Assembly (NCBI GenBank): GCA_016720745.1
Contig: JADKKA010000023.1
Coordinates: 1 to 44,174 of the forward strand
Length of the DNA stretch: 44,174 nt
Source: Chitinophagaceae bacterium
Lineage (GTDB): Bacteria > Bacteroidota > Bacteroidia > Chitinophagales > Chitinophagaceae
Direction of reading: 5' to 3'
A program made the position numbers and the translations under genes. The notes under the pieces were generated by a model. It searched no databases, was not told the DNA's origin, and was given only the letters and a program-made list of their open reading frames with translations. Below are positions 21,617 through 30,519 of this stretch, one piece after another (within the stretch, counting starts at the first letter, position 1; each line of letters starts with the position of its first letter).

Positions 21617-21874
21617 CTCACTTGTTAGCTGTATAAATGCATTAGAAGGATGCCTATAACCCAAACACTGGATAACAGTTTGTGGTCGAGAAGTTCTATG
21701 AGTCGTTGACACCACAATACCCAGAACTAATGTTGAAGAAAAATATTTTAGTAAACATTTTTATAAAAATCAACTGAGAAAAAGTAGGGACGACCGAAAA
21801 AAAAGCAGAATATAAGGCGCTAAAATGTTTGAAATAACATGCAACACGAGTTACAGCCTCATAAGCCTTAAAAT
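21617..21874 (+). rRNA. rnl_a: Large-subunit ribosomal RNA, 5' (alpha) part
   Basis: This piece holds the 5' end of LSU rRNA, transposed downstream of the main part. AGAAGGATGCCT near 21647 corresponds to the universal GGTGGATGCC. GTCGAGAAGTTCTATGAGTC resembles the GATGAAGGACGTG region. ATCAACTGAGAAAAAGTAGG followed by GACGACCGAAAAAAAAGCAG matches the ATCAACCGAGA...AGTAGCGGCGAGCGAA block. GTTAGC near its start can pair with the 3' end of the main part. This is the rearranged arrangement known from Tetrahymena. Ends are set by the flanking tRNAs. Confidence 0.85.
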
Positions 21875-21876
21875 AA

Positions 21877-21942
21877 GGTGCGCGGAGGTCCAACCTGGGC
21901 TCATCCCCCAAGGTCCGTTAGGTTCGATTCCTAAACGCACCA
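21877..21942 (+). tRNA. trnM: tRNA-Met (anticodon CAU), reduced D arm
   Basis: The acceptor GGTGCGC pairs with ACGCACC except for the last C-A. The anticodon stem TGGG/CCCA holds loop CTCATCC (CAU). The T stem is TTAGG/CCTAA around TTCGATT. The D arm is AGGT/ACCT with only about three loop bases and no GG, so the normal D-loop/T-loop contact is lost. It may be the initiator. Confidence 0.8.
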
Positions 21943-21944
21943 TT

Positions 21945-22024
21945 GCTCGTATGGCGAAATTGGTAGACGCGTATGACTTAAAATCATATCTTTCGGGGTG
22001 TTGGTTCGATTCCAGCTATGAGCA
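21945..22024 (+). tRNA. trnL: tRNA-Leu (anticodon UAA)
   Basis: The acceptor is GCTCGTA/TATGAGC, the anticodon stem TATGA/TCATA with loop CTTAAAA gives UAA, a class II variable arm (TCTTTCGGGGT) is present, and the T loop is TTCGATT. Confidence 0.95.
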
Positions 22025-22025
22025 A

Positions 22026-22265
22026 ATGACTCAATTGTTTTTTTTACGAAAAACTAGATCTTTTAACAAAAGCAGATATTCAAGAAATAGACAACTAGCA
22101 AGAGTTATTTTTTATTTTGCACTATATATAAACATTTTAATAATATATGGTGTTTTTTATGTTATTTACGGACTGTCTTTGTATCATAGTTGGAGCTGAT
22201 GGTTAATTTTTGTTGTTTATTGTGCTTTTTTCTTTAGCTTATATTTGCGTATTACAACTTACTAA
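22026..22265 (+). CDS. Small ciliate-type membrane protein, 79 aa
   Basis: It starts at ATG 22026, one base after tRNA-Leu, uses UGA as Trp once (HSWSWWLIF), and ends at TAA 22263-22265. A basic N-terminus (RKTRSFNKSRYSRNRQLARV) is followed by two hydrophobic segments. The pattern recalls the small unassigned Ymf proteins of ciliates, but I cannot say which. Position next to nad4 would fit a respiratory-complex subunit. Confidence 0.6.
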
Positions 22266-22268
22266 GGT

Positions 22269-22562
22269 ATGTTTACATATATTTACACCTCTAAATTTTA
22301 TCGTTTTTTAAAATCTGGTATGCTTGTTGATTTTTTTGTTAAAAAATATGCTTATTACGCTGCTTCATTTTTGTTTTATATAAACAATATAATTTTTTCC
22401 GAAAAATTTTTTGTAGAGTATATGGTTTTTCGGTTTGTTAAGTTCTTTGAGTTGTTGCTATTATATATTGACTATTACAGTACTCAGTTTACATACGCTG
22501 TTGTATGTGTTGCTGTTTTTTGTTTAACGGGGTTGTTTATTTTTTTTACGGTTAGTGTTTAG
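22269..22562 (+). CDS. Hypothetical membrane protein, 97 aa
   Basis: The frame from ATG 22269 to TAG 22560-22562 begins four bases after the previous gene. The middle is amphipathic and aromatic-rich, and a hydrophobic helix ends the protein (AVVCVAVFCLTGLFIFFTV). No family is recognised. It contains no UGA codon, so coding is supported only by length, ATG start and packing. Confidence 0.5.
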   Translation: MFTYIYTSKFYRFLKSGMLVDFFVKKYAYYAASFLFYINNIIFSEKFFVEYMVFRFVKFFELLLLYIDYYSTQFTYAVVCVAVFCLTGLFIFFTVSV

Positions 22563-22599
22563 TTTACGTTATGGTTTATTATCTTACCCTTACCTTTTT

Positions 22600-24048
22600 A
22601 TGTTTTTTAATCTCTTAATTTGATTTACTACAATTTTTTTTATAGTAAACTTGTGTGTTGGTATGTTAATGTTTAGTTATAAATCGTGAGTACAGACTGC
22701 AAATAAAAAAACATCGATTACTTTATACGTTTACTTTTGTACGTTACTACTATTAGCTATTTTTTGCACTAAATTTTATTTAGGCTACACTAGTGAATCT
22801 CTTGCTCTTTTATTTGAGGGGCTAGAATTTAAAACTTTAAACACCTCTCTTTTTAGCGATACACTAGTGCTATTATCTATAATAGTTACAATTATTAGCT
22901 GATATTACTTAAGTGAACGTTTTTTGTTTAAATCAGTTTTTTTTATTTTGTATTTTTTTGTCTTTGTTTTTTGTACAATGTGTATGGTTTACAGTAGCAA
23001 TCTAATGGTTATGTTTATTTTTTTTGAATTTATTTTCGTACCTTCTTTATTTTTTGTTTTTAAATTTGGGTATGCAAAAAGAGTAGAAAAAACAATTAGT
23101 TTTTTATTGTTATGAACACTAAGCGGTTCTTTTATAGCTCTTTTATGCTTTGCGTACACATTGGGTGTTGCAGGTTCTCTTGAGATAGCTAATGTTAGCG
23201 CTATAAGATTAGGTTTTATTGAGCAATCTATTTTATGTTTTTTTTTTTTTATCGGATTCGGTATTAAAATACCTGTATGACCTTTTCATTACTGATTAAC
23301 AAAAGTTCATGTTGAAGCCCCCACAGGTTTTTCTATTTTTTTAAGTGGGTTTTTAGTAAAGACCGCCTTTTTTTGTTTTTCCTACGTATACGTACTTTTT
23401 TGTAATGAAGTCATCACCCTATTTTGTTTATCCGTTGTAGTTTGAGGGGCTATAGATGCTTCTATAAGAATGTGAACTTCGTCCGATATTAAAAGACTAA
23501 TTGCTTTTGCAACTATACAGGAAATGAATCTTATCTTGCTATTTTTGTTAATAAATTCAAATTCTAGCTTTTCTATTATAAATTTATTCTTATTGGTGCA
23601 CGGAGTTTTATCAGCCTTTCTTTTTTATTTAGTTGATAATATACAAAAAAGATTTCATACCCGTAATTTAGTAGCAATAAGCGGGTTATCTATCGTTGCT
23701 CCACAACTACACGCACTTATCTGATTAGGTATTCTAATTTTTAGGGGTTTTCCATTTTTTATAAAGTTAGTAGTTGAGTGAGAGTTGTTAACTAGTCTGC
23801 TTAATTCTTTTAATATTTTTGGTTTTTTTATTTTTTTTATTGTCAGCTTTTTTGGTGTTATCGGGTTCTGTCGTATTTGATTAAGTGTGCTGTACGGACA
23901 ACCTAGTGTTGCTATACAAAAAGGTGTTGATGTACTTAAAAAAGATTTGTTCGTGGGTTACTATTTTGTTGCTTCTCTTATGTTTTTAAATTTATTTGTT
24001 GTTTTCTTTTATGGCTGGTGTTCTTTTAAAAGCCTACAAAAACTTTAA
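22600..24048 (+). CDS. nad4: NADH dehydrogenase subunit 4
   Basis: This is a proton-pumping complex I subunit of 482 residues. Conserved ND4 features are IFFEFIFVPSLFFVF near residue 147, FFIGFGIKIPVWPFHYWLTK near 217 (the Lys-Pro-...-PFH.Wl motif), VHVEAPTGFSIFLSGFLVKT just after, and SSDIKRLIAFATIQEMN near 300. ATG 22600 gives a normal hydrophobic first helix. Several UGA-Trp codons occur. Stop is TAA 24046-24048. Confidence 0.94.
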
Positions 24049-24058
24049 AGCATATATT

Positions 24059-24154
24059 ATGAGTATACGATGCTTCCAAAACAAACATTTTTGAGGTTTC
24101 GTTTTGGTAATGATTTTTTATATCGCAGTAAATAGTTTGGTTTATTTTATGTAA
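24059..24154 (+). CDS. Very short possible ORF, 31 aa
   Basis: ATG 24059 to TAA 24152-24154 encodes a 31-residue peptide with a hydrophobic second half (FVLVMIFYIAVNSLVYFM) and one UGA-Trp. It fills the only gap between nad4 and nad9. It could be a tiny membrane protein or chance. Confidence 0.2.
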
Positions 24155-24158
24155 AATT

Positions 24159-25013
24159 ATGGCTGTAGTTTCTAAATTTTATTGTTTTACAGATTTACGC
24201 CAAAGTTTAGTTCAAGTTGATCTTAAAGCTTTTTTCCCCAAGGTAAACCTTAATTTTAGGGAAGAAAACGATTACGTAGCTAACGTGTGACTACAACCTG
24301 TTCCCCTAGAATCATGGTTTTTATCGGTCAACACACAATTCTGTAAGATAAATACGACAACATTGTTTTTTGATACAAACGTTGTATTAACAAGCGATTC
24401 ACCTGTTGCATATTATTGGTCCTCTATTTTTCAAAAATTAAACTGAGGTTGTAGTATTTTTCCATTAGACGCTAGTTGTTGGTTAAAAAACAAAAAAACG
24501 TATGTATTTGTTGTTTTTTCTTGTTTTTTTAAAAAAAATATGTGATCCTACTTTTACGCATTAGATACTAAAGTGCTACAATCTCTTAGTAAAAGTTTTT
24601 CTAGTTTTGTATGGGTTGAGCGGGAAATAAAAGAATTTTATAATGTTTCTTTTTTAGGACTCAAAGACGGCAGACGTTTATTAACTGATTATACTGTTAT
24701 AACACCTGAGTATAACTCATATGAAACAAGGGGCTATAATAACATTATTCAAGATTTGTATTTTAAGGGGTTGCTACATTGACTTTTTATATTTAGTTAT
24801 TTAACTTTTTGTTTGTTAATAAGCTTTTGGTTTCTTAATAGGGGGCTATTAAGTTTGTTACTTGTTAGCGAAGCGATATTATTAATGATTTTTATAATTG
24901 CTATTACAATTGCTAGTCTTTTTAATCTTTATTATATGTTAATTTTTTCTTTTTTTATTTTAGTTTTTGGTGGACTAGAACTTTCCCTAAATTTATTAAT
25001 TTTATTAATGTAA
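24159..25013 (+). CDS. nad9: NADH dehydrogenase subunit 9, in frame with nad4L
   Basis: One 284-codon frame runs from ATG 24159 to TAA 25011-25013. Residues 1-~207 are ND9 (the 30-kDa peripheral-arm subunit of complex I): SSFVWVEREIKEFYNVSFLG near residue 146 and GRRLLTDYTV match the family signature (ER...D.fg..f..h.dlrriLtDYG). After YFKGLLH a UGA codon (24780-24782) follows, and the frame continues straight into a complete ND4L-like protein. Because UGA is Trp here, the sequence predicts a fused ND9-ND4L product. Internal initiation for nad4L is the alternative. Confidence 0.85.
24783..25013 (+). CDS. nad4L: NADH dehydrogenase subunit 4L moiety (Ymf58-like)
   Basis: This is the C-terminal part of the 24159-25013 frame. 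It has three hydrophobic helices. The second carries LLLVSEAILLMIFIIAIT, matching the ND4L helix with its buried Glu, and the third contains GGLELSLNLLILLM, matching the final helix with the second Glu (aaEaAiGLall). It sits in the complex I membrane arm. There is no ATG; TTG 24813 is a possible internal start. If translated alone it would have ~66-77 residues, somewhat shorter than usual ND4L. Confidence 0.75.
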   Translation, partial: LFIFSYLTFCLLISFWFLNRGLLSLLLVSEAILLMIFIIAITIASLFNLYYMLIFSFFILVFGGLELSLNLLILLM

Positions 25014-25016
25014 TAA

Positions 25017-25577
25017 TTGTTAAGAAAATACTTTCGACGAAAAAAAATATACGAATTAAAAGAAAATTCTAAAATAAAGAGGGTTATATGATTTCGTAAA
25101 AGAAGAGCCAACCGGGGTTTTCGGAGGTTTGAAAAAGTTTACGATATTGTGAGCTTATATACAAATAAGTTGCTTAAGAAAGTTTCTGATTACTCAAAAT
25201 GTTGTTTTTTTTTTTCCTTACCAAAAAGACAGCATCAGTTTACAATTTGGAATTTTAAACCTTATAAACATGAAAACTTTAGTACTGGTAAATTTTTAAG
25301 CACTTTAAAAAAAAATATAAAGTTTTTTAAGAGAGATAGTCGCAACACAGCAACAGTGATGTTGCAGCTAAAAAAAGTTTTTGGAATAACATTAAAATAT
25401 ATTTACTACATGCGAATTAGTAATTATAACTATAGGCAGTATAATTTTTTTATAAAATATATGGAACTTTTTAACCCGCATATATACTTTTTGCAACATA
25501 AACAATCGTTTATTCCTAGGTGAATGGGTAAGGGGCGTATTAAAAGGCGTGTACTGCGAATGCTGTCTTCAATGTAG
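25017..25577 (+). CDS. Basic protein, probable mitoribosomal protein, 186 aa
   Basis: It starts with TTG 25017 after the nad4L stop and ends at TAG 25575-25577. It is strongly basic (RKYFRRKKIYELKE, FRKRRANRGFRRFEK near the start, WMGKGRIKRRVLRMLSSM at the end) with two UGA-Trp codons. It has no membrane segments. Composition and its place among ribosomal genes suggest a ribosomal protein, but I do not recognise the family. Confidence 0.65.
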
Positions 25578-25580
25578 AGT

Positions 25581-26726
25581 TTGTTTTTTGTTTTAATTTA
25601 CTATAATTTTTGTAACTTTAGCAATTACTATTTAAACTTATTAAATAAGTTTAATTGTTGATATTTTTATTCTTCTAACTTAAATGCAACTATGTTAAAT
25701 TATTTTTCTATCTTTATATTATGTTTAGTTTTTATCAAACTTCGTAACTTTTTAATATTTTTTTTAATTTACGTAAATTCGGTTAACTGCATTAATATTT
25801 ACGCGAGCAATACAGTACCACATCAATTATTAATTGGTTTTAACAGTTGACACCCAATGCTATTTTATTTTACCCTAATTTTATCTCTTCTTTCTTTGTT
25901 TAAGTTAGAGCTGTCTTTACATATTAAACGTAAATACGTGATTAGTTTAGGTGTGGTTGCTCTTTTGCTCGGAGGCTATTGAGGCCTTGGTAATTCTGTT
26001 TGAGGGTATTTTTGGGTAAATGATAGTATAGAACTTATGCTATTGTTTTTTGTTTGTATTACCACAATTACTATTCATATGCTGTATTCTAGGTGTAACA
26101 TAAACTCCCTTAAAATAATAATACTTGCTGGTGTTTTTTTATTAATTTCTATGCGGTACGGGTTAGTTTTTACTAGACATAGTTTTTTTAACTTTAAAAA
26201 CTTAAACAATGTTAGCGTTACTCTAATTATGTTTCTATTTTATTTAAAGCCAAAGTATATTTTTTTTTTGTGTTTAATCAAAAAGCTTAATTTTGGTAAC
26301 TTATTGCTCAACCTATGATTATTTTACACCATTAATAGGGGTTTATACGTTATTTTGTCTATACATTTTGTTTTTTATTTATTTCACTTGAGTATTTTTG
26401 CCATTTATTTACAGTGGATAAAGTCAATTCCACAAAATATTTTATTCTTTAAGTTTACTACACGCAGTTCTATAATCCTAAAAGCAATTTTTTCAAAAGG
26501 TTACTTTACTCCGTTAGCTTTTTTTTTAAAAAATAAGTTTACTAAGGCTATTATGTATAATAGTCTTTTGTTTGTATATTCTATAAAAATAATATCTAAA
26601 GCTATTGTTGTTTATGTTGCTTACTATTATAGTATTTGACTTGTTTTTATCGGGGTAATTGTAATATTAAACTGTGTGGTAGAGTTTGAATTTAAACTAT
26701 ATTTTAAAAAAAAAACATATTTTTAA
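25581..26726 (+). CDS. ccmF: Cytochrome c maturation protein CcmF (haem lyase)
   Basis: CcmF inserts haem into apocytochrome c in system I maturation and acts in the inner membrane. The 381-residue frame is hydrophobic throughout. Near residue 133 it has GYWGLGNSVWGYFWVND, the counterpart of the WGGwWFWDpvEnaSl haem-handling motif, followed by SIELMLLFFVCI. WHPMLFYFTL upstream fits a conserved His position. It starts at TTG 25581, three bases after the previous stop (ATG 25692 is an alternative), and overlaps rpl16 by 41 bases. Ciliate versions are also called yejR. Confidence 0.8.
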
Positions 26727-27111
26727 GAAAAGACGACTTTTTTTTTATAAGCGTAAATATAAGTTTTCAATGGGAACTTCGGCTTTAGTAAATTTAAAAC
26801 CACAGCGTTTTGAGTTGATTTACATGCGTGGTTTTAAAAAAGTTATAAGACGCCGACACATTCGCGCTAAGATGAGGTTTAAAAAAAGAAAATTTTGGTT
26901 TTTCGTAAGACCCAATTGTATTTTAAGCGGCAAGTCTACAAATTCTCGTATGGGGGCTGGCGTTGGCACACTAATAAGAATCGCAACAAATTTGCGTCCA
27001 TATCGCAATCTCGTAGAATTTCGTAACTACTCACCCAGGTGAATTCAAAAGGTGCATCGGCAGTTAAGATTTCGATATCCAATTAAATTTTTAGCCATTT
27101 ATAACTCGTAG
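26686..27111 (+). CDS. rpl16: Ribosomal protein uL16
   Basis: The 141-residue protein matches uL16: FSMGTSALVNLKPQRFELIY near residue 28, KKVIRRRHIRAKMRFKKRKF near 49, the STNSRMGAGVGT motif near 86 (T.KP...RMGKGKG) and the C-terminal strand. It starts at TTG 26686 within the end of ccmF, reads one UGA as Trp, and stops at TAG 27109-27111. It acts in the large subunit near the A site. Confidence 0.9.
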
Positions 27112-27114
27112 AGG

Positions 27115-27492
27115 TTGGTAGTTACAACAGGGCTAAAAACACTTCTCATTATAACAAACACTTCTTTTTTTTTACGAAGAACACGAAAATTACTTACGCG
27201 AAGTAGATTTAAGTTTGGTGGCGTACGATTGCGAAAAGCTGATAACAACCCACTCATGTATGTACGAGCACCTAAACACTTTAAATCGGGAAAACAGCAC
27301 ATATTTTTTTTTAGGGGCGTATACACTAATAAATATACCCTTACACACGATAAATGTTTTGCTTTAATGCACGAGTTAAACGAAAATACTATTTTTTCAC
27401 TAGTTACAACTTCTTTAACTAAGGCTACTTACGTCGATTGTTTGTTGAGTAGGGTAACCATCAAACAACCTGTATTGTTGAATATAAAGTAA
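27115..27492 (+). CDS. Conserved-looking basic protein, 125 aa
   Basis: The frame begins with TTG 27115, three bases after rpl16, and ends at TAA 27490-27492. It is basic, with NNPLMYVRAPKHFKSGKQ near residue 44 and IFFFRGVYTNKYTL after it, a stretch that looks constrained. There are no membrane segments. A ribosomal role is likely from its neighbours, but the family is not recognised. Confidence 0.6.
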   Translation: MVVTTGLKTLLIITNTSFFLRRTRKLLTRSRFKFGGVRLRKADNNPLMYVRAPKHFKSGKQHIFFFRGVYTNKYTLTHDKCFALMHELNENTIFSLVTTSLTKATYVDCLLSRVTIKQPVLLNIK

Positions 27493-27501
27493 CTTTATAT
27501 A

Positions 27502-27864
27502 ATGGTTGGTGTTATTTTTTTTCAACTTGTAGTAAATGCTATTATATTTTCTTTTATTTTTTGAATTTTAACTTTTGCCGCAAAGTCTTTATTTTCTAAT
27601 AAATACTACGATTACAAACTAAACTTTTATGAATGCGGCTTTAAAAATATAACAAAAAAAAATATAGCTTATGAAGTCAATTATGTTATGGTAATGCTGT
27701 TTTTATTGATTTATGACGGCGAATTTTTAATTTTAGTACCATACGCGTTAAATCTAACGAGAATTTCCCTAGAAGTTGTAATTTGTATTTTAGTTTTTAT
27801 TGTGTGAATAGTTGCTGCGTTGTTATTTGATTATTCGTTATCTGCACTAGAGTGACAAATTTAG
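27502..27864 (+). CDS. nad3: NADH dehydrogenase subunit 3
   Basis: The 120-residue complex I subunit has the typical three helices. The loop KLNFYECGFKN near residue 44 carries the conserved Cys that shifts in active and deactive complex I. MLFLLIYDGEFLILVPYALN matches the second helix (fD.E..fl.PwA). It starts at ATG 27502 and uses three UGA-Trp codons. Stop is TAG 27862-27864. Confidence 0.93.
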
Positions 27865-27879
27865 TGTTTAGTTTTACAT

Positions 27880-28026
27880 ATGTTTATCAAAATAGCGGCT
27901 TACATCTTGTTAAAAAAGACCTTGCCCCATTATCTATTATATATTTATACTATCAACAACTATTACAGTTCAGTGGTTCCCGCACCCACTGAACATTTAC
28001 TACCAAACATAGTTATAAGTATCTAA
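27880..28026 (+). CDS. Short ORF before nad2, or its broken 5' end
   Basis: ATG 27880 opens a 48-codon frame ending in ...PAPTEHLLPNIVISI and TAA 28024-28026. The same frame continues without further stops into nad2. It could be a separate small protein, or the true nad2 start interrupted by a TAA (C-to-T change in CAA, or a sequencing error). Confidence 0.3.
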   Translation: MFIKIAAYILLKKTLPHYLLYIYTINNYYSSVVPAPTEHLLPNIVISI

Positions 28027-28038
28027 CAAAGTTTATTA

Positions 28039-29007
28039 GTGGCTGAGGTTCCATTAATCTATATATTTAACTACGGCTCAATTTTTTTCTTTTTAATCTT
28101 CTTTTACACATGAAAGTTTTTTGCAAGTAATAAAACTAAAGATTATAACGGATATAAACCCCAGGCTTGGGACACCTTATTTACCCCCAACCTCAACTAC
28201 CTTTCATTTTTCTTATCTTGACAATTGTTTTTTTTATTTACAAGTAAAATGCATAAAAAAATGTATACCCCTGCATTTATGAATTTAACATTGTTTACTT
28301 TGGTATTTACATTTTTAATCATTGCTTATTTATTTTTTTTAAAAAAATCCAAAGTTTATAGACTAGAACATGAGATACACGTAAATGCCTGTGTTTGAAT
28401 TTTATTTGCAATGATGGTTTTCGTCATTGTAGATAACTTTGTTAGTTTTTTATTATTATTAGAATTAATCGCAACTATTTATTTTTTTTTTGTGCTAACA
28501 TTTATGAAATCAAAAACTCTTACTTTAATAAAATTAAAAAATTTAGTAAGTAACTATTTATGAATCTCATTTTTTACTTTAATTTTAATCTTTTGCTCTA
28601 TGGCTTTGTTAGCTAAAGACTGTGGTACTTTAACTTTTAAGGAATTGTACCACCTTAATTACTTCACGCGTTTTTTTACTTGACAAATTTTGTTAATTTC
28701 TTTATTATGAAAAATTGGTGGCCCAGGGTTTTATTTTTTTAAGCTAGAGCTATACCAGTATTTACCGACAAATAGTCTTTTTTTTTTCTCTATTACTAGT
28801 GCATTTTTTAGTTGCTTTCTTTTACACTTCATGTTTGCTAATTGTTGACCGATTTTTGTACAGCAACAATTTGCTTTATTAATTTATATTACAATATATA
28901 ACATTTTCATGCTTATTAGGGGCTTAAAAAGTACAACTTTTTATCAATTTTTAGCGTTAAGCGCCGCAAATACATGAAGTGTTCTACTTATGTTTTATTT
29001 AATTTAA
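28039..29007 (+). CDS. nad2_a: NADH dehydrogenase subunit 2, N-terminal part (ciliate Ymf65-like)
   Basis: This 322-residue complex I membrane subunit reads UGA as Trp many times. The antiporter-type signature LLWKIGGPGFYFFKLELYQY near residue 228 corresponds to FKlGa.PFHfW.pdvY of ND2. Near 300, IRGLKSTTFYQFLALSAANT fits the conserved region (lkRllAYSSi.h.G). It stops at TAA 29005-29007, without the following helices and the LlSLaGiPP..GF..K segment. That part is encoded at 31696-32217. The start is uncertain; GTG 28039 is the first after an in-frame TAA. Confidence 0.8.
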
Positions 29008-29016
29008 TTGTTATGA

Positions 29017-29643
29017 GTGAAGGTCAATAATAATCAGTACACTACAGATAAAATTGCAGTTACTAGACAAGCGGTTTCGCATAAAACATGCTATAGAAAA
29101 CCGTTAAGTTTTTTAAAATATAGGATCAGTTTGACGCAATCAATAAGTAATAGACTGGTCCACCAAAGTCAGTATCTACGCTCGTACAAAGATTTACGTT
29201 TTTATTATGTATCCTTAATGCGGGCTAATTTCTGCCCTCACTTACTTGCGGAGCACGTACCGTACGTTTGAGGTAATTTTAATAATAAAGAATTTTTACT
29301 AGCTCTTTCACAACACGTGTCTATGTATGACTTAGACCATGCTCTTCTGTGAAGGGGATCTCAGACAAACTCTTTGTTTAATATACGCAGTCAGCGCGTT
29401 AAAAAACGGAAAAAAGAATTTTACTATAGACATCGGGTTTTTTTTATATCAGGTTATAAAAGATTACTATTTGTCTGAAAATGATTAAGCGTAATAGTAC
29501 GCTGTATTTCTGCAAAGAAAATGTCTCGCAAGTTTGGACTTATACCAGGTTTTGAAAATTTTTTACTAGCCCCCGACTCGTCCCAGCTGGTGTATGCTTA
29601 CAAATTACATGTGTACAAACTTAAACTCGTGAGAGTATTATAA
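29017..29643 (+). CDS. Unrecognised basic protein, 208 aa
   Basis: The frame starts at GTG 29017 and ends at TAA 29641-29643, using UGA as Trp four times (for example LLFVWKWLSVIVR and LLWRGSQ). It is basic and mostly soluble, with SQRVKKRKKEFYYRHRVFF near residue 128 and GLIPGFENFLLAPDSSQLVY near 176. It sits between nad2 and another unrecognised gene. A ribosomal protein is the most likely class, but I found no convincing match. Confidence 0.6.
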
Positions 29644-29646
29644 TAA

Positions 29647-30282
29647 TTGTTTAGAAAATACATCACAAAATGTTACAAAATTATGTATTGACTGGTTAGT
29701 AATTTAAAAATAAGAAAAATTACTTACCACAATATAAAAAAAACTTTAAATAAGTTATTAACCATTACCATAAAAATTACTAAAACTAAGGTAAATACTA
29801 TAAAAGGTTTTGTTATTGTTTTATTAAAAACTTTTGCGTTTATATTAGACTTTAAAATACAAAAACCTAAAAATTTAAAATGATCTTTTAAAATTTTGAA
29901 AATATTTAGTCAGCATATTCGTTTAAAACACGTTAGATACACTAATCGACTTAGTAGTTTTTTGTGTGAAAGAATTGATTATAATCAGTCATTTGATCAC
30001 GCAAAACTTATTCAGATTTTTAGTTTTATTGATTCAAATTCTGTGTTTTTTTTTAACGTTATCGATATTTGATGAGAGGTGAGCACTCTTCAAGAAGATT
30101 CCTGAGAGGATATTCAACCTGTAGATTTGCGAGAATTAATTAATTTAAACCTAAGATTTTACCAAACTTTAAAAACTAACAGGCGAGACAGACTATTAAA
30201 ACACGCTATTTATATAGACTCTATCCAACATAAGCTTTGACGGTCTGATCTTTATTACCCAGAATTTAACGAAACACCTTAA
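29647..30282 (+). CDS. Unrecognised protein, 211 aa
   Basis: This gene is easily missed because it uses UGA as Trp six times and starts with TTG (29647). It ends at TAA 30280-30282, two bases before atp9. The N-terminal third is very Lys/Ile-rich with one hydrophobic stretch (~60-80). The second half is more balanced and looks conserved (VIDIWWEVSTLQEDSWEDIQ, then LRFYQTLKTNRRDRLLKHAI). No family is recognised. A mitoribosomal protein is plausible. Confidence 0.65.
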
Positions 30283-30284
30283 GT

Positions 30285-30515
30285 ATGTTAATAGTTACTG
30301 CCTCAAAGATGTTAGTAATCGCAGGTGTAATGACAACTCTAGCTGGTGCTGCTTTAGGAACCGCAGTATTATTTGCTAGTTATATTTTAGGCGCTGCTAA
30401 AAACCCAGAAGAAGCAGAAAGCTTATTCAACACTACTTTAATGGCTTTTGCTTTAGTAGAAACTTTTGTATTTTTATCTTTCTTAATCGCAGGTTTAGTA
30501 TACGTTCTTATCTAA
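30285..30515 (+). CDS. atp9: ATP synthase subunit c
   Basis: This is the rotor-ring subunit of the F1Fo ATP synthase. The 76-residue protein is two helices joined by a polar loop: GVMTTLAGAALGTAVLFASY, then LGAAKNPEEAESLFNT, then LMAFALVETFVFLSFLIAGL. The Glu in ALVETF is the proton-carrying residue. It starts with ATG and is unusually well conserved beside its neighbours. Confidence 0.97.
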   Translation: MLIVTASKMLVIAGVMTTLAGAALGTAVLFASYILGAAKNPEEAESLFNTTLMAFALVETFVFLSFLIAGLVYVLI

Positions 30516-30519
30516 TCAA

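Noticed and set aside
21527..22025. ORFs running across tRNA-Tyr, LSU rRNA 5' part, tRNA-Met and tRNA-Leu
   Set aside because: The RNA genes account for this sequence. Only the part from ATG 22026 onward is kept as a gene.
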